Shown here: positions 23,641 to 33,525 of the stretch, piece by piece | How positions within the stretch are numbered: position 1 is the stretch's first letter | Layout: each line of letters begins with the position of its first letter | Assembly: GCA_963702155.1 (NCBI GenBank) | Contig: OY969717.1 | Location: forward strand, 1,364,001-1,428,000 | Direction: 5' to 3' | From: G963702155 sp963702155 | GTDB taxonomy: Bacteria; Pseudomonadota; Alphaproteobacteria; Micavibrionales; Micavibrionaceae | Length of the DNA: 64,000 bases | Position numbers and translations under genes: made by a program | Notes under the pieces: model-generated | Database searches by the model: none | The model's input: the letters and a program-made list of their open reading frames with translations, nothing else | Told to the model about the DNA's origin: nothing

Positions 23641-25539
23641 TTAATTTTTGTCTCTAGACTTTAAATAAATAATGCGCGGTTTTCCTGCCTCACCTTCAAT
23701 CACTCGCTCCGCATCATATTGATCAGGATCAATCTTTTGTGAATTTTGCTTGGGATTTAATTTGGCTTCACCTGCATCTGGCTCTAACCCTATAGGCTCT
23801 AATGAAGGCTTTTTATTACCGCCAGCAAGAGTGGCTATATTTTGGTCTAGAACAACTTTTAAATCTTCGGCCAATAGGGTTGCACGCGCTTTTTTAAGCC
23901 ACGGTTGAACGGCCAGCGCCGCCTCCCCATCCAGCATTTCAACCTCTTGGATTGCTTCTTCAATTTTACCATCTTGAAGCAAGCCATCCGCACGATTTAA
24001 AACGATCTGTGTGTCTGTGCCGGTTATTAATTCGCCATCTTTTTCAACTTGCAACAGCTCGCCAAAACGTGCTTTGGCTTTTTCACTAAAGCTTACATTC
24101 TCACCTTTTAAAGATTGCACAACCGTATCGCCTGCCGCTTGTTTAAAGGCACTAACAAGAGCTGTAGGCGTTAAAATACCGCTTTCCGCTTGCGGCGCAA
24201 GCTGTTTTAAAGCCTCCGCCAAAGCAGGGTTATTATCTCCGCCAACCATGTTTGAAAGAAGCTGTAAATCCTCTTCAAACGGCTGATTACTGCGGTTAAG
24301 CGTATCTCTAAATTGGCTCATGCCAAGCAAAAGAGCCGCCGCTTTTAATTGTTCTTGAGGCACACCGGCAAATGTTTGCTGTAAATTTTCATCATTTTCC
24401 CTCGCATTTTGTAACGCCGAATTGATAGCTTCATCAGATACGTCCTGAGAAACGCCGTTTTCATCAAGCGCCTCAACACTCTGCAACCCCAATTCTTTTA
24501 AAGTCTCATTAATACTATTCATTGCCTGATCAAGCGTCTGCTCACCATTTACGCTGCTTTTTAAACTTTGAAAACGCCCTAAAATAGTAGCTAGCCGCTC
24601 GGAGCTGTTCATTTCAACTATATGCATTTCCAGTTTTTGCAAACGCTCTTCCAGAGTGCCTGCTTCTTCACCAAAAACATCTGTTGAAAAAGACTCTGCT
24701 CGCGACAATGTCGTATCTATTGTCGCTCTCGCATTTTCTGCCTTTTCTTGCAAGTTTGCAATACGCTTGTCTAGGTCTTCCGGAATAAGTGTTGAGAGAA
24801 AAGACTGGCTCTCTGTTTTGATTGTTTCCATATCTGTTTGAAGCGCTGTCACTTCTGTTTCTAGAACACCCACACGATCTTCTGTTTTCTGTGTTTTAGG
24901 CCATAAAAGCGCCGCGATTGCGCTCAAACCAATAACGATCAAAAACAAATTGATCCAGAACGCGCTGCGATTAGCCCCATTTGTTGAAGACTGACTCGAA
25001 GCTCTATTTGCGATATTTATATGCGCGGTTAAATCCGCACTATCATCTTTGTCTCTCAAAATATCATTTTCATCGTCTTTTTGAATACCGTCGTGATGTG
25101 AATCGTCATCCAAAATAATATCTGAATTTTCACTATCATCATCTTCGCCATCATTATGCTCTTCACCAATAAAATCCTCATCCTCTTCTTCAAATCGCCG
25201 AGTTAAGGCAATTGTATCAGGAGTGTTAGCATCACTGTTTTCAATATCACCTTCTGAAGTCTCGTCATTTGGGGTTTTCGGCTTATCATCTTTATCAGAT
25301 TTTTGCATCGAATTTTGGGTAGGCATAGGCGCATCTTCAACTAAATCATGCAGGTCAACATTATATTCAGACGCGGCTTCTAAAACCTGATTGCGCCGGC
25401 CTGCCGGAATAGTATCCCGTTTTTTCCAACCCTGAACCGTTGTTACTGCAACATCCATTTTTTTCGCCATAGGCCGTATACCGCCAAAACGATCAATAAT
25501 TTCTTCCGCATTATCCATTGGTTTTGAAGTCTTGCTCAT
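23641..25539 (-). CDS. Mitofilin/Mic60-like membrane protein with N-terminal HTH
   Basis: 632 residues. Residues 1-60 resemble a small helix-turn-helix (FGGIRPMAKKMDVAVTTVQG). A very acidic linker of about 120 residues follows, then one membrane helix (FWINLFLIVIGLSAIAALLW), a long coiled coil (VGVLETEVTALQTDMETIK) and a C-terminal region ending LEPDAGEAKLNPKQ. This is the alphaproteobacterial COG4223 homologue of mitochondrial Mic60, which shapes intracytoplasmic membranes. Its place between hemD and hemY is the conserved one. The ATG at 25539 has AGGATAT upstream; the longer in-frame start at 25581 looks unused. Confidence 0.85.
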   Translation of the reverse strand: MSKTSKPMDNAEEIIDRFGGIRPMAKKMDVAVTTVQGWKKRDTIPAGRRNQVLEAASEYNVDLHDLVEDAPMPTQNSMQKSDKDDKPKTPNDETSEGDIENSDANTPDTIALTRRFEEEDEDFIGEEHNDGEDDDSENSDIILDDDSHHDGIQKDDENDILRDKDDSADLTAHINIANRASSQSSTNGANRSAFWINLFLIVIGLSAIAALLWPKTQKTEDRVGVLETEVTALQTDMETIKTESQSFLSTLIPEDLDKRIANLQEKAENARATIDTTLSRAESFSTDVFGEEAGTLEERLQKLEMHIVEMNSSERLATILGRFQSLKSSVNGEQTLDQAMNSINETLKELGLQSVEALDENGVSQDVSDEAINSALQNARENDENLQQTFAGVPQEQLKAAALLLGMSQFRDTLNRSNQPFEEDLQLLSNMVGGDNNPALAEALKQLAPQAESGILTPTALVSAFKQAAGDTVVQSLKGENVSFSEKAKARFGELLQVEKDGELITGTDTQIVLNRADGLLQDGKIEEAIQEVEMLDGEAALAVQPWLKKARATLLAEDLKVVLDQNIATLAGGNKKPSLEPIGLEPDAGEAKLNPKQNSQKIDPDQYDAERVIEGEAGKPRIIYLKSRDKN

Positions 25540-25596
25540 AATAAATATCCTGCCATAAATAACATGTGTGGTGATCAACACCTTCGTCTTAAAAAT

Positions 25597-26394
25597 CTAT
25601 TTCAAAAGATCATCTATTCTTTGAAGCATACTATCTTGCGATGGATGATCGGCTATGTACGTGTCAGCCCACGAAATAGTCTGTACGCACTCTAACACGC
25701 TCTGGCTTATACACAAGGCTTTTGTCTTTAAAAAACAGTTTTCAAGTCCGTTTTTATAAACCAGTTCACTAAATCTTTGTGCCGTACGTACAGAAAAAAA
25801 TGGGGCCATTAAAAAATATTCTGATTTGATGATATTTAGAAACTCGATTGAAAAATCTTTTGCAGGTAAAGCGCGATATGTAATCAACATCCTGCATTCG
25901 ATACCATTTTGATTAAGCGCCAGAGCAACATCAAAGGCTACGGCTTCACCGCAAACATATAAAAATTTGGCTTTAGATGAAACGGCCTTTGATCTAATAT
26001 CCTTCATAATACTATCTAATAAAGCGCGCCCATTTCCATCTGCCGAATAAACATTTGAAAACCCATTTTTTTTAACTTCTTGAGCCGTACGCGCACCCAC
26101 ACAATAAACGGGAACAGTCAAATTAGCATTCTCAAAACTATCATGCGCGACAAATGCACGTACACCCGATATGCTTGTAAAAATAAGAACGTTAAAAGTC
26201 TCATCATCTGAACTGGCAAAATCACTAGAGCATATTTCAACACGTGGCATTTGAAAAGAAACATTGTCAATACACAGCATAGGTTCAAAAAAAGGCGTGA
26301 GGTTTCTTGATTTTAAAGCTTTTGAAAAATCAGAAACATGCAAAGAAGGCCTAGTAACAAGGATAAAGGAAGCAGCCTTATACGGAGGAGACAT
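25597..26394 (-). CDS. hemD: Uroporphyrinogen-III synthase
   Basis: 265 residues. HemD proteins diverge strongly, but the start LVTRPSLHVSDFSKALKSRN, the motif FTSISGVRAFVAH, YCVGARTAQEVKKNG, then LYVCGEA and a C-terminal AKALCISQSVLE-type region (here TKALCISQSVLECV) fit the family. It cyclises hydroxymethylbilane to uroporphyrinogen III in heme synthesis. It lies 33 bases after hemC, its usual partner, and before the mitofilin gene. Confidence 0.87.
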   Translation of the reverse strand: MSPPYKAASFILVTRPSLHVSDFSKALKSRNLTPFFEPMLCIDNVSFQMPRVEICSSDFASSDDETFNVLIFTSISGVRAFVAHDSFENANLTVPVYCVGARTAQEVKKNGFSNVYSADGNGRALLDSIMKDIRSKAVSSKAKFLYVCGEAVAFDVALALNQNGIECRMLITYRALPAKDFSIEFLNIIKSEYFLMAPFFSVRTAQRFSELVYKNGLENCFLKTKALCISQSVLECVQTISWADTYIADHPSQDSMLQRIDDLLK

Positions 26395-26427
26395 TATTAT
26401 TTTCCGTTATAGTTTCTTATTATTTTT

Positions 26428-27459
26428 TCAAGTTTTAGATGAATGCCCTTTGATAAAAACCTGACCTTTTAGAAGTTCTTCATCTTCATCAATATACTGG
26501 TTTAACAAAAACGAGGGTATTGTATCTTTTAAAGATCTTCCCGTTTTATAGCCCAAATCTTCGGCTTCACTAATCGCATCGATTTTCGCGCTTGCACTTT
26601 CGTAATATATTTCAGAACCATCAAGTGCGGCAACGGCAACATCAATTTTAATTATATTGTTTTTTTCATATCTGGCATAAGCGCCGATTGGTGTATGACA
26701 TGTACCATCTAAAACATTCACCGCCGCGCGCTCTGCCGATACACATAAAACCGTACGCTTATCTGAAATTTTGTCCAGCATATTCTCAATTTCTTGTTCA
26801 CCTGTACGCATCTCGATACCAACGGCACCTTGCCCTGCGGCTGGCAACATAATGGAATGATCCAGTATAATATCAGCTCTATGTTCAAGCTCTAATCGCT
26901 TTAAACCCGCATAGGCTAAAACAGTAGCGCTAAACTGCCCGTTATCTAGTTTTTGAATGCGCGTCTCAACATTACCGCGAATAGGACGCACGTCTAAATC
27001 TGGTCTTTTCGCAAGCAAAAACGCCTGCCGCCGCACACTGGCTGTACCAACTACACAAGAAACAGAAAGGTCATCAACACTTTGGACATTATCGGCCAAA
27101 TTACTGATTAATAAGCAATCTCTTGGGTCTTCGCGAACCATCATATGTTGTATAGAAAGCTTCCCTGGTAATCGCGTTTCCATGTCCTTCATGGAATGAA
27201 CGGCAATATCTATCACACCACATAAAAGCGCTTCTTCGATCTCTTTTGCAAATTGACCTTTGCCGCCTTCACACTCTTTTAAACGCATTTCTCCTTGATC
27301 TGGCCGCCAATCACCAGACGTACGGATAACTATTTTTTTAAAGGTAACATCTGGATATAACACCGATAGATTTTCAATAACCATATCCGCTTGTACGTGT
27401 GCGAGACGCGATCCACGTGTGCCAACTTTAACTATTTTTTTATGCGTATGCCCAATCAT
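26428..27459 (-). CDS. hemC: Hydroxymethylbilane synthase (porphobilinogen deaminase)
   Basis: 343 residues with the family landmarks VGTRGSRLAHVQA, AVHSMKDMETRLPG, IRGNVETRIQKLDNG and LPAAGQGAVGIE. The dipyrromethane-cofactor cysteine is in DGTCHTPIGAYA. It joins four porphobilinogen units into hydroxymethylbilane in the cytoplasm. First gene of the heme-mitofilin operon. It is divergent from tsaD, with 66 bases between the start codons, a classic alphaproteobacterial arrangement. Confidence 0.96.
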   Translation of the reverse strand: MIGHTHKKIVKVGTRGSRLAHVQADMVIENLSVLYPDVTFKKIVIRTSGDWRPDQGEMRLKECEGGKGQFAKEIEEALLCGVIDIAVHSMKDMETRLPGKLSIQHMMVREDPRDCLLISNLADNVQSVDDLSVSCVVGTASVRRQAFLLAKRPDLDVRPIRGNVETRIQKLDNGQFSATVLAYAGLKRLELEHRADIILDHSIMLPAAGQGAVGIEMRTGEQEIENMLDKISDKRTVLCVSAERAAVNVLDGTCHTPIGAYARYEKNNIIKIDVAVAALDGSEIYYESASAKIDAISEAEDLGYKTGRSLKDTIPSFLLNQYIDEDEELLKGQVFIKGHSSKT

Positions 27460-27525
27460 AAATTATTTCGAATTTTGCATTATACCTTTTCATACCGTTC
27501 ATTCTTTAGTATTACTAACATCATA

Positions 27526-28605
27526 ATGAACATTCTTGGCATTGAAACCAGTTGCGATGAAACATCAGCGGCTATCGTAAATGAGAACGGTGAAATATTA
27601 TCCAATCTTGTTCTCTCACAAATAAAAGAACATAAAGCCTTTGGCGGAGTCGTTCCCGAAATAGCCGCGCGTGCACATCTCGAACATTTGCATACACTTA
27701 TAAAGGCCGCAATGGAAGATGCAAACCTTAATTTTGATGAATTGCACGGGGTTGCTGCCACATGTGGCCCTGGTTTAATCGGTGGCGTATTGGTTGGCAT
27801 GACGGCAGGAAAGGCTATATCTGCAGCTAAAAATATACCCTTTATCGCCGTCAACCATTTGGAGGGTCATGCCCTTACCCCGCGCCTAACAGATAAAATA
27901 AAATTCCCCTATCTTTTGCTTCTAATTTCCGGAGGACACACACAAATTTTGGTCGCTGAAAATGTGGGGCAGTACAAAAGATGGGGCACAACGCTGGATG
28001 ATGCCGCCGGCGAATGCTTTGATAAATCTGCAAAGATTATGGGACTACCCTACCCCGGCGGGCCGGAGCTGGAAAAAATTGCAATCACATGCAAAGATAA
28101 AAACGCCGCCATGACGCGATTCCCCTTGCCCCGCCCAATGAAAGGGCGCAAGGAGATGGACTTCTCTTTTTCCGGCCTCAAGACATCCATCCGCAATCAT
28201 GTTGAAAACCTGCCTGAAGGCAATTTGAAGCGCGAAGATATCGCTGATCTTTCATTTGCATTTGAAACCGCTATGACAGAAATTTTATCAGAGCGCATTT
28301 TGAAAGCGATGCATAAGTTTAAAACTGAATACCCGCATGCCGCAAAAAACATTCTTGTCGTATCCGGCGGAGTAGCCGCAAATAAATCCATTCGCGAGTC
28401 TCTGGATAATCTTTGTAAAGAACATAACTTTGAACTTTATGCCCCGCCCTTACGTTTATGCTCGGATAATGCAGCCATGATTGCTTGGGCAGGGCTAGAG
28501 CGCTTGAAAAACGGTGAAAATGATCCTCTGGATTTTAAAGCAAAACCACGCTGGCCTCTTGACCCGGACGCCCCTAAACGGCATGGTGCTGGTATAAAAG
28601 CATAA
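27526..28605 (+). CDS. tsaD: tRNA N6-adenosine threonylcarbamoyltransferase
   Basis: 359 residues. The family start MNILGIETSCDETSAAIV fixes the ATG at 27526; the longer in-frame extension overlaps hemC and is not credible. The metal-binding motif is HLEGHALTPRL, followed by LLISGGHTQI and later VSGGVAANKSIRESL. TsaD transfers the threonylcarbamoyl group to A37 of ANN-decoding tRNAs with TsaB and TsaE. It is followed 30 bases later by gpsA, a conserved pairing. Confidence 0.97.
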   Translation: MNILGIETSCDETSAAIVNENGEILSNLVLSQIKEHKAFGGVVPEIAARAHLEHLHTLIKAAMEDANLNFDELHGVAATCGPGLIGGVLVGMTAGKAISAAKNIPFIAVNHLEGHALTPRLTDKIKFPYLLLLISGGHTQILVAENVGQYKRWGTTLDDAAGECFDKSAKIMGLPYPGGPELEKIAITCKDKNAAMTRFPLPRPMKGRKEMDFSFSGLKTSIRNHVENLPEGNLKREDIADLSFAFETAMTEILSERILKAMHKFKTEYPHAAKNILVVSGGVAANKSIRESLDNLCKEHNFELYAPPLRLCSDNAAMIAWAGLERLKNGENDPLDFKAKPRWPLDPDAPKRHGAGIKA

Positions 28606-28635
28606 ACAAAACAATAAGAAAATACGGTGTAAAAT

Positions 28636-29637
28636 ATGGAATCTATTGGTGTAATTGGCGCAGGCGCATGGGGCACAGCTCTGGCGCAAGTATTCGCAAA
28701 GTCTGGCAAAAATGTTTTGATCTGGGCGCTAGAGCAAGAGGTCGTGGATTCTATTAATAACGACCATGAAAACACCGCCTATCTGAAAGGCGCAAAATTA
28801 TCTGACAACTTGCGGGCAACCAACACCCTTGATGACGTAGTGGGTCGCGATGTTATTTTGCTTGTCACACCCGCACAGCATGTGCGGGCCACATTAGAAA
28901 AAATTGCCAATAAACTTACCTCAGATAAACCGCTCATTATTTGCGCAAAAGGCATCGAGCTTGAGACAGGCTTGTTAATGTCACAAGTGGCAGAACAAGT
29001 TGTGCCCAACGCTACCATCGGCGTGATGAGCGGCCCGACATTTGCGTCTGAACTCGTGCAAGGCCTGCCCGGCGGCGTGACAATTGGTATCAAAGACGAA
29101 GATATGGGCAAAAAACTGCAAGAATTTATGGGCATACGCAATCGTTTCCGCCCTTATATTTCCTCTGATATTATCGGCGTACAGCTTGGCGGCGCAATCA
29201 AAAATGTTATTGCCATCGCATGCGGTACAGTCTACGGCCGCAAAATGGGTGAAAGCGCCCGCGCGGCGCTTCTAACACGCGGCATTGCCGAAATTGCACG
29301 CCTTGCGGTGGCAATGGGCGCAAAAAAAGAAACGTTTCTTGGCATGTGCGGCGTTGGCGATTTGATGCTCACCTGCTCTTCCATGCAATCCAGAAATTAT
29401 TCATTGGGTGTCGCGCTAGGTGAAGGACAAAAACTGGAAGATATTTTAAAATCCAGAAACGCAGTTACAGAAGGCATTCATACGGCCGAATCAACACTCG
29501 CGTTGGCCAAGAAAAACGCGGTGGATATGCCCATTACCGAAGCCGTCAACCGCTGCCTGAAGGGGGAAACATCTATCGACAAATCCATCGCCGAAATGCT
29601 CAACCGCCCATTCAGATATGAAATGGCGAAGAGTTAG
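28636..29637 (+). CDS. gpsA: Glycerol-3-phosphate dehydrogenase [NAD(P)+]
   Basis: 333 residues. The dinucleotide-binding start is IGVIGAGAWGTALAQVFAK. GPTFASELVQGLPGG, then GAIKNVIAIACG with the catalytic lysine, and the C-terminal CGVGDLMLTCSSMQSRNY follow. It makes sn-glycerol-3-phosphate for phospholipid synthesis. Operon partner of tsaD. Confidence 0.97.
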   Translation: MESIGVIGAGAWGTALAQVFAKSGKNVLIWALEQEVVDSINNDHENTAYLKGAKLSDNLRATNTLDDVVGRDVILLVTPAQHVRATLEKIANKLTSDKPLIICAKGIELETGLLMSQVAEQVVPNATIGVMSGPTFASELVQGLPGGVTIGIKDEDMGKKLQEFMGIRNRFRPYISSDIIGVQLGGAIKNVIAIACGTVYGRKMGESARAALLTRGIAEIARLAVAMGAKKETFLGMCGVGDLMLTCSSMQSRNYSLGVALGEGQKLEDILKSRNAVTEGIHTAESTLALAKKNAVDMPITEAVNRCLKGETSIDKSIAEMLNRPFRYEMAKS

Positions 29638-29684
29638 CTATAGTTATATATATTTAAACTATTATAAAATAAGGAGATTTTAGC

Positions 29685-30173
29685 ATGAACTGCCCTATTT
29701 CAGGAGTAAACATTCCGCGCTATTCAATAGCACTTTTGGTTGGTTTTATTTTTGTATCTGCTTATGAATACATATTCCATGGCATAATTTTGACGCCAAT
29801 TTATAACGCAACCAGCGAAAACTGGAGAACCGCGGAAGAAATGAATACCCTTTTTCCATGGCTTCTCCTCACCCAACTATTATATACCAGCGTGATTCTT
29901 AAGATCTTTGCACTCTTTATCCGCACGAAGAAGAAAAGAATAGGCCTTTTTTACGGTGCATTAGCCGGATTTATAGGAGGTATAATAATGTTTGGACGCT
30001 ATGTTTATATGCCCATTCCATTTGACCTCGCCGTTTATTGGCTAATCGCAGCAGTCATCCAAGGCGCGTGCCTTGGTCTTATTTTCGCATTGATATATCA
30101 GGATGCAGGCAAGCCATGCGCCAATTGGATATGCAAAAAAGAAGATAAAGATAAAATTACGGCTTCCATATAA
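29685..30173 (+). CDS. Small integral membrane protein, unknown
   Basis: 162 residues with four predicted membrane helices (SIALLVGFIFVSAYEYIFHG, LLLTQLLYTSVILKIFALF, GLFYGALAGFIGGIIMFG, YWLIAAVIQGACLGLIFAL) and a short lysine-rich cytoplasmic tail. A ribosome site AAGGAG precedes the ATG. Its stop overlaps the next start (TAATG), so it is translationally coupled to the EVE protein. No function is recognised. Confidence 0.7.
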   Translation: MNCPISGVNIPRYSIALLVGFIFVSAYEYIFHGIILTPIYNATSENWRTAEEMNTLFPWLLLTQLLYTSVILKIFALFIRTKKKRIGLFYGALAGFIGGIIMFGRYVYMPIPFDLAVYWLIAAVIQGACLGLIFALIYQDAGKPCANWICKKEDKDKITASI

Positions 30174-30592
30174 TGCAAAACAATTATTGGCTATTTAAAT
30201 CCGAACCTTTCAAATGGAGCTGGGATCAGCAAACCAAAAAAGACACAGAACATTGGGACGGGGTACGAAATTACCAAGCCTCAAACAATATGAAGGCCAT
30301 GAAAATTGGCGATAAGGGGTTTTTCTATCATTCAAATAAGGGGCTAGAGATTGTTGGCATCGTGGAAGTTGTAAAAGAATATTATCCCGATCATACTGAC
30401 CCTAAAGGCCGCTTTGGTATGGTTGACATTAAAACAATCAAACCACTCCACCCCCCTGTAACATTAAAAGAAATCAAGGCCAATCCAAAGCTTGAAGAAA
30501 TGGCCTTGGTCAAACAATCTCGCCTATCTGTCTCTCCGGTTAAAAAATCCGAATGGGACGAAATCCTGAAAATGAGCAAAAACAAATCCTAA
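30173..30592 (+). CDS. EVE domain-containing protein
   Basis: 139 residues, essentially one EVE domain: NYWLFKSEPFKWSWDQQ, WDGVRNYQASNNMKAMKIGD, GFFYHSNKGLEIVGIVEVV, FGMVDIKTIKPLHPPVTL. EVE proteins belong to the PUA-like superfamily and bind modified bases in RNA or DNA. The tsaD-gpsA-EVE neighbourhood recurs in alphaproteobacteria, which fits a role linked to tRNA modification, though that is an inference. Confidence 0.93.
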   Translation: MQNNYWLFKSEPFKWSWDQQTKKDTEHWDGVRNYQASNNMKAMKIGDKGFFYHSNKGLEIVGIVEVVKEYYPDHTDPKGRFGMVDIKTIKPLHPPVTLKEIKANPKLEEMALVKQSRLSVSPVKKSEWDEILKMSKNKS

Positions 30593-30672
30593 ATCATTTA
30601 TAACTTGCGTTATTGCCAGTTTTCTTTAAACACCGCCATAGAAACAAAATCTAATAAGCGGCTTTCAATTTT

Positions 30673-31536
30673 ATGCATAAAAAAGATATAGGGCTTGCGC
30701 TTGCCGTTGTCGCCGGATGGGGCTTGAATATCGTGATGATCCGCCTTGGCGCAACCGCTGTGGAACCGCTCTCCCTACTGGTCATACGCTACGGTTTAAG
30801 CATTCTACTTTTTGCGCCTTTTGCAAAGAAGCTCCCTCTCAATCGGTATAAGGACATGGCGCTCTACGCCCTCCCTTATATAGCTCTCCATTTGGGGCTA
30901 GTTTTTATGGCATTAGAATTCCTGCAAGCCTCTCTCGGCGGGCTTATACTGCAAACCCAAGTGCCTTTCGCCATTATAATCGGTATTGTTTTTTACCGCG
31001 AAAAAATCGGGATAAGGGCAATTACGGGGCTTATTCTTGCCTTTGGTGGCGTTGGTCTCATTCTACTCAAACCCGATATTGAATTCTCGTATCTGGGTAC
31101 GTTTTTAATGCTGGCATCCGCATTTATGTGGGCAATAGGATCGGTGCGTATGCGAAATATTAGGGATCTCAATATGCCGACCATGATGACCTACAGCTAT
31201 GTAATGGCTTTTCCTGTTGTTTTAATTGGCTCGCTTTTATTTGAAACCAGCCAAATTGAAAAACTTACAAATGCAAATTGGTCTATTCTCAGCATCGTAC
31301 TTGCCTATCAAATAATTTTAATGAGCCTCGCGCTGTATGTCTGGAAAAATTTAATGAGCCGCAATTCTGTCGCAAGTGTAACGGCGTTCAGTCTATTGCA
31401 ACCCGTTTTTTCTGTGTCATTTGGAATGCTCCTTCTTGGGGAAAGCGTTGGTTTAATCACATTAATTGGCGGTGCCATCGCATTATGCGGCGTAACGTTG
31501 ATCGTATTTAGAAAACGATATAAGAAAACTACTTAA
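30673..31536 (+). CDS. EamA/DMT family exporter
   Basis: 287 residues with ten membrane helices in two EamA halves (starting KDIGLALAVVAGWGLNIVMIR and GTFLMLASAFMWAIGSVRMR). The second half ends FGMLLLGESVGLITLIGGAI, the usual DMT signature. Such transporters export amino acids or other metabolites across the inner membrane; the substrate is not predictable. It lies 80 bases after the EVE gene and 52 before acs. Confidence 0.88.
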   Translation: MHKKDIGLALAVVAGWGLNIVMIRLGATAVEPLSLLVIRYGLSILLFAPFAKKLPLNRYKDMALYALPYIALHLGLVFMALEFLQASLGGLILQTQVPFAIIIGIVFYREKIGIRAITGLILAFGGVGLILLKPDIEFSYLGTFLMLASAFMWAIGSVRMRNIRDLNMPTMMTYSYVMAFPVVLIGSLLFETSQIEKLTNANWSILSIVLAYQIILMSLALYVWKNLMSRNSVASVTAFSLLQPVFSVSFGMLLLGESVGLITLIGGAIALCGVTLIVFRKRYKKTT

Positions 31537-31588
31537 ACAGTTACCATTTTCGCGCTACACTTTTTAAAGAAAATCAGGAGCTGCAAAA

Positions 31589-33520
31589 ATGTCCAATCAG
31601 GAACAAAGAATATTCCCCGCGAAAAATCATACAGCCACAGGTTCTAAAACTTCAAAAAAACAATATGAGGATATGTATGCGCACTCTGTAAGTGATCCGG
31701 ACGGCTTCTGGCGGGATCAGGCACGAAGGCTAGACTGGTTCGAATTCCCGACTATTATCGATAATTCAAATTTTGAAGATAACATATCCATAAAGTGGTA
31801 TGAAGATGGATTTTTAAACGCATGTTATAACTGCATTGATCGCCACTTACCTCAAAAAGAAAAAGATGTAGCCTTTATTTTTGAAGGCGATGATCCAAAC
31901 GACACTCATAAAATTACATATGGCGAATTGAAAACGCGTGTTTCAAAGTTTGCAAATGCACTAAAATCGCGAAATGTCGAAAAAGGCGACCGTTTCATCA
32001 TTTATATGCCTATGGTCGTAGAGGCCGCGATTGCAATGCTGGCCTGCGCCCGTATTGGTGCGGTACATTCTGTTGTGTTTGGCGGCTTTTCGCCCGATGC
32101 TTTGCGTGACCGTATTCTCGATTGCGAATCAAATGTTATAATTACGGCCGATGAAGGTTTGCGTGGCGGTAAAACCATACCGCTCAAAACCAATACTGAT
32201 CTGGCATTAAGTGATTGCCCCAATGTCCATACTGTTTTTGTTTTAAAACGTACAGGCGGCGCAGTCGCCATGACGGTTGATCGCGACCTATGGTGGCACG
32301 AAGCCGTAGAAAACGAGAGCGATAATTGCCCTTGTGAGGAAATGAACGCCGAAGACCCGCTCTTCATTTTATACACCTCCGGCTCAACCGGAAAGCCAAA
32401 GGGTGTTATGCACACTACTGGCGGCTACATGGTGTACGCGTCTTTGACACATGAAACATCTTTTGATTATCGCACAGGCGATGTGTATTGGTGCACAGCC
32501 GATGTCGGTTGGATCACGGGGCATTCGTACATTGTATATGGCCCACTCGCCAATGCAGGGATCAGCCTTATTTTCGAAGGTGTTCCCAACTATCCTGACT
32601 GGTCAAGATTTTGGAATATCGTAGACAAACACCAAGTAAATATTTTCTACACCGCGCCGACTGCCATCCGCGCCATGTTACGCGCAGGTGATGAATGGGT
32701 TACAAAAACCGACCGCTCCTCTCTGCGTATTCTCGGTACAGTAGGCGAGCCAATCAATCACGAGGCATGGCTTTGGTATTATAATATCGTAGGGGAAAAG
32801 CGCTGCCCTATTATTGACACATGGTGGCAGACCGAAACCGGCGGACACATGATCACCCCTTTGCCTTGTCACGATTTAAAACCCGGTATGGCGCAAAAAC
32901 CATTTTACGGGGTGAACCTGACGATAGTTGATAATGATGGGAATATTATTGAGGGTGCGGATGAAGGCAATTTATGCATTACCCAATCTTGGCCCGGACA
33001 AATGCGCACTGTCTACGGCGATCACGACCGCTTCATTCAAACGTATTTTAGTGTATTTAAAGGTAAATATTTTACTGGCGATGGCGCAAATAGAGATAAA
33101 GAAGGCGATTACCGTATTACAGGCCGCGTTGATGATGTAATTAATGTATCCGGTCATCGCCTAGGAACCGCAGAAATTGAAAGCGCCATAAATGAACATA
33201 AAAACGTTGCCGAAAGTGCAGTTGTAGGTTTCCCGCACGATATCAAAGGTCAAGGCATCTATAGCTACGTTATTTTAAAAGAAGGATGTGAAGAAAACGA
33301 AACAATAAAAAAGGAAATCATCCAAACCGTTCGCAAAATAATAGGCCCTATCGCGACGCCTGATAAAATACAATGTGTTGCCGGCCTACCAAAAACCCGC
33401 TCCGGTAAAATTATGCGAAGGATCTTGCGTAAAATCGCCGCCGGAGACACGGAAAATCTCGGGGATACAAGCACGCTTGCCGATAGCAGTATCATTGATT
33501 ACCTAATAGAGGATAAATAA
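31589..33520 (+). CDS. acs: Acetyl-CoA synthetase
   Basis: 643 residues, full length. The adenylation P-loop-like motif is LYTSGSTGKPKGVMHT; further motifs are DTWWQTETGGHMITP, FTGDGANRDKEGDYRITGRVDDV and the C-terminal acetylatable lysine region KTRSGKIMRR. It activates acetate to acetyl-CoA via acetyl-AMP. CAGGAG lies 10 bases before the ATG. Confidence 0.96.
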   Translation: MSNQEQRIFPAKNHTATGSKTSKKQYEDMYAHSVSDPDGFWRDQARRLDWFEFPTIIDNSNFEDNISIKWYEDGFLNACYNCIDRHLPQKEKDVAFIFEGDDPNDTHKITYGELKTRVSKFANALKSRNVEKGDRFIIYMPMVVEAAIAMLACARIGAVHSVVFGGFSPDALRDRILDCESNVIITADEGLRGGKTIPLKTNTDLALSDCPNVHTVFVLKRTGGAVAMTVDRDLWWHEAVENESDNCPCEEMNAEDPLFILYTSGSTGKPKGVMHTTGGYMVYASLTHETSFDYRTGDVYWCTADVGWITGHSYIVYGPLANAGISLIFEGVPNYPDWSRFWNIVDKHQVNIFYTAPTAIRAMLRAGDEWVTKTDRSSLRILGTVGEPINHEAWLWYYNIVGEKRCPIIDTWWQTETGGHMITPLPCHDLKPGMAQKPFYGVNLTIVDNDGNIIEGADEGNLCITQSWPGQMRTVYGDHDRFIQTYFSVFKGKYFTGDGANRDKEGDYRITGRVDDVINVSGHRLGTAEIESAINEHKNVAESAVVGFPHDIKGQGIYSYVILKEGCEENETIKKEIIQTVRKIIGPIATPDKIQCVAGLPKTRSGKIMRRILRKIAAGDTENLGDTSTLADSSIIDYLIEDK

Positions 33521-33525
33521 ATTAA

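Noticed and set aside
27391..27525. A 45-codon N-terminal extension of tsaD
   Set aside because: It overlaps hemC, and the conserved TsaD start MNILGIETS begins at 27526.
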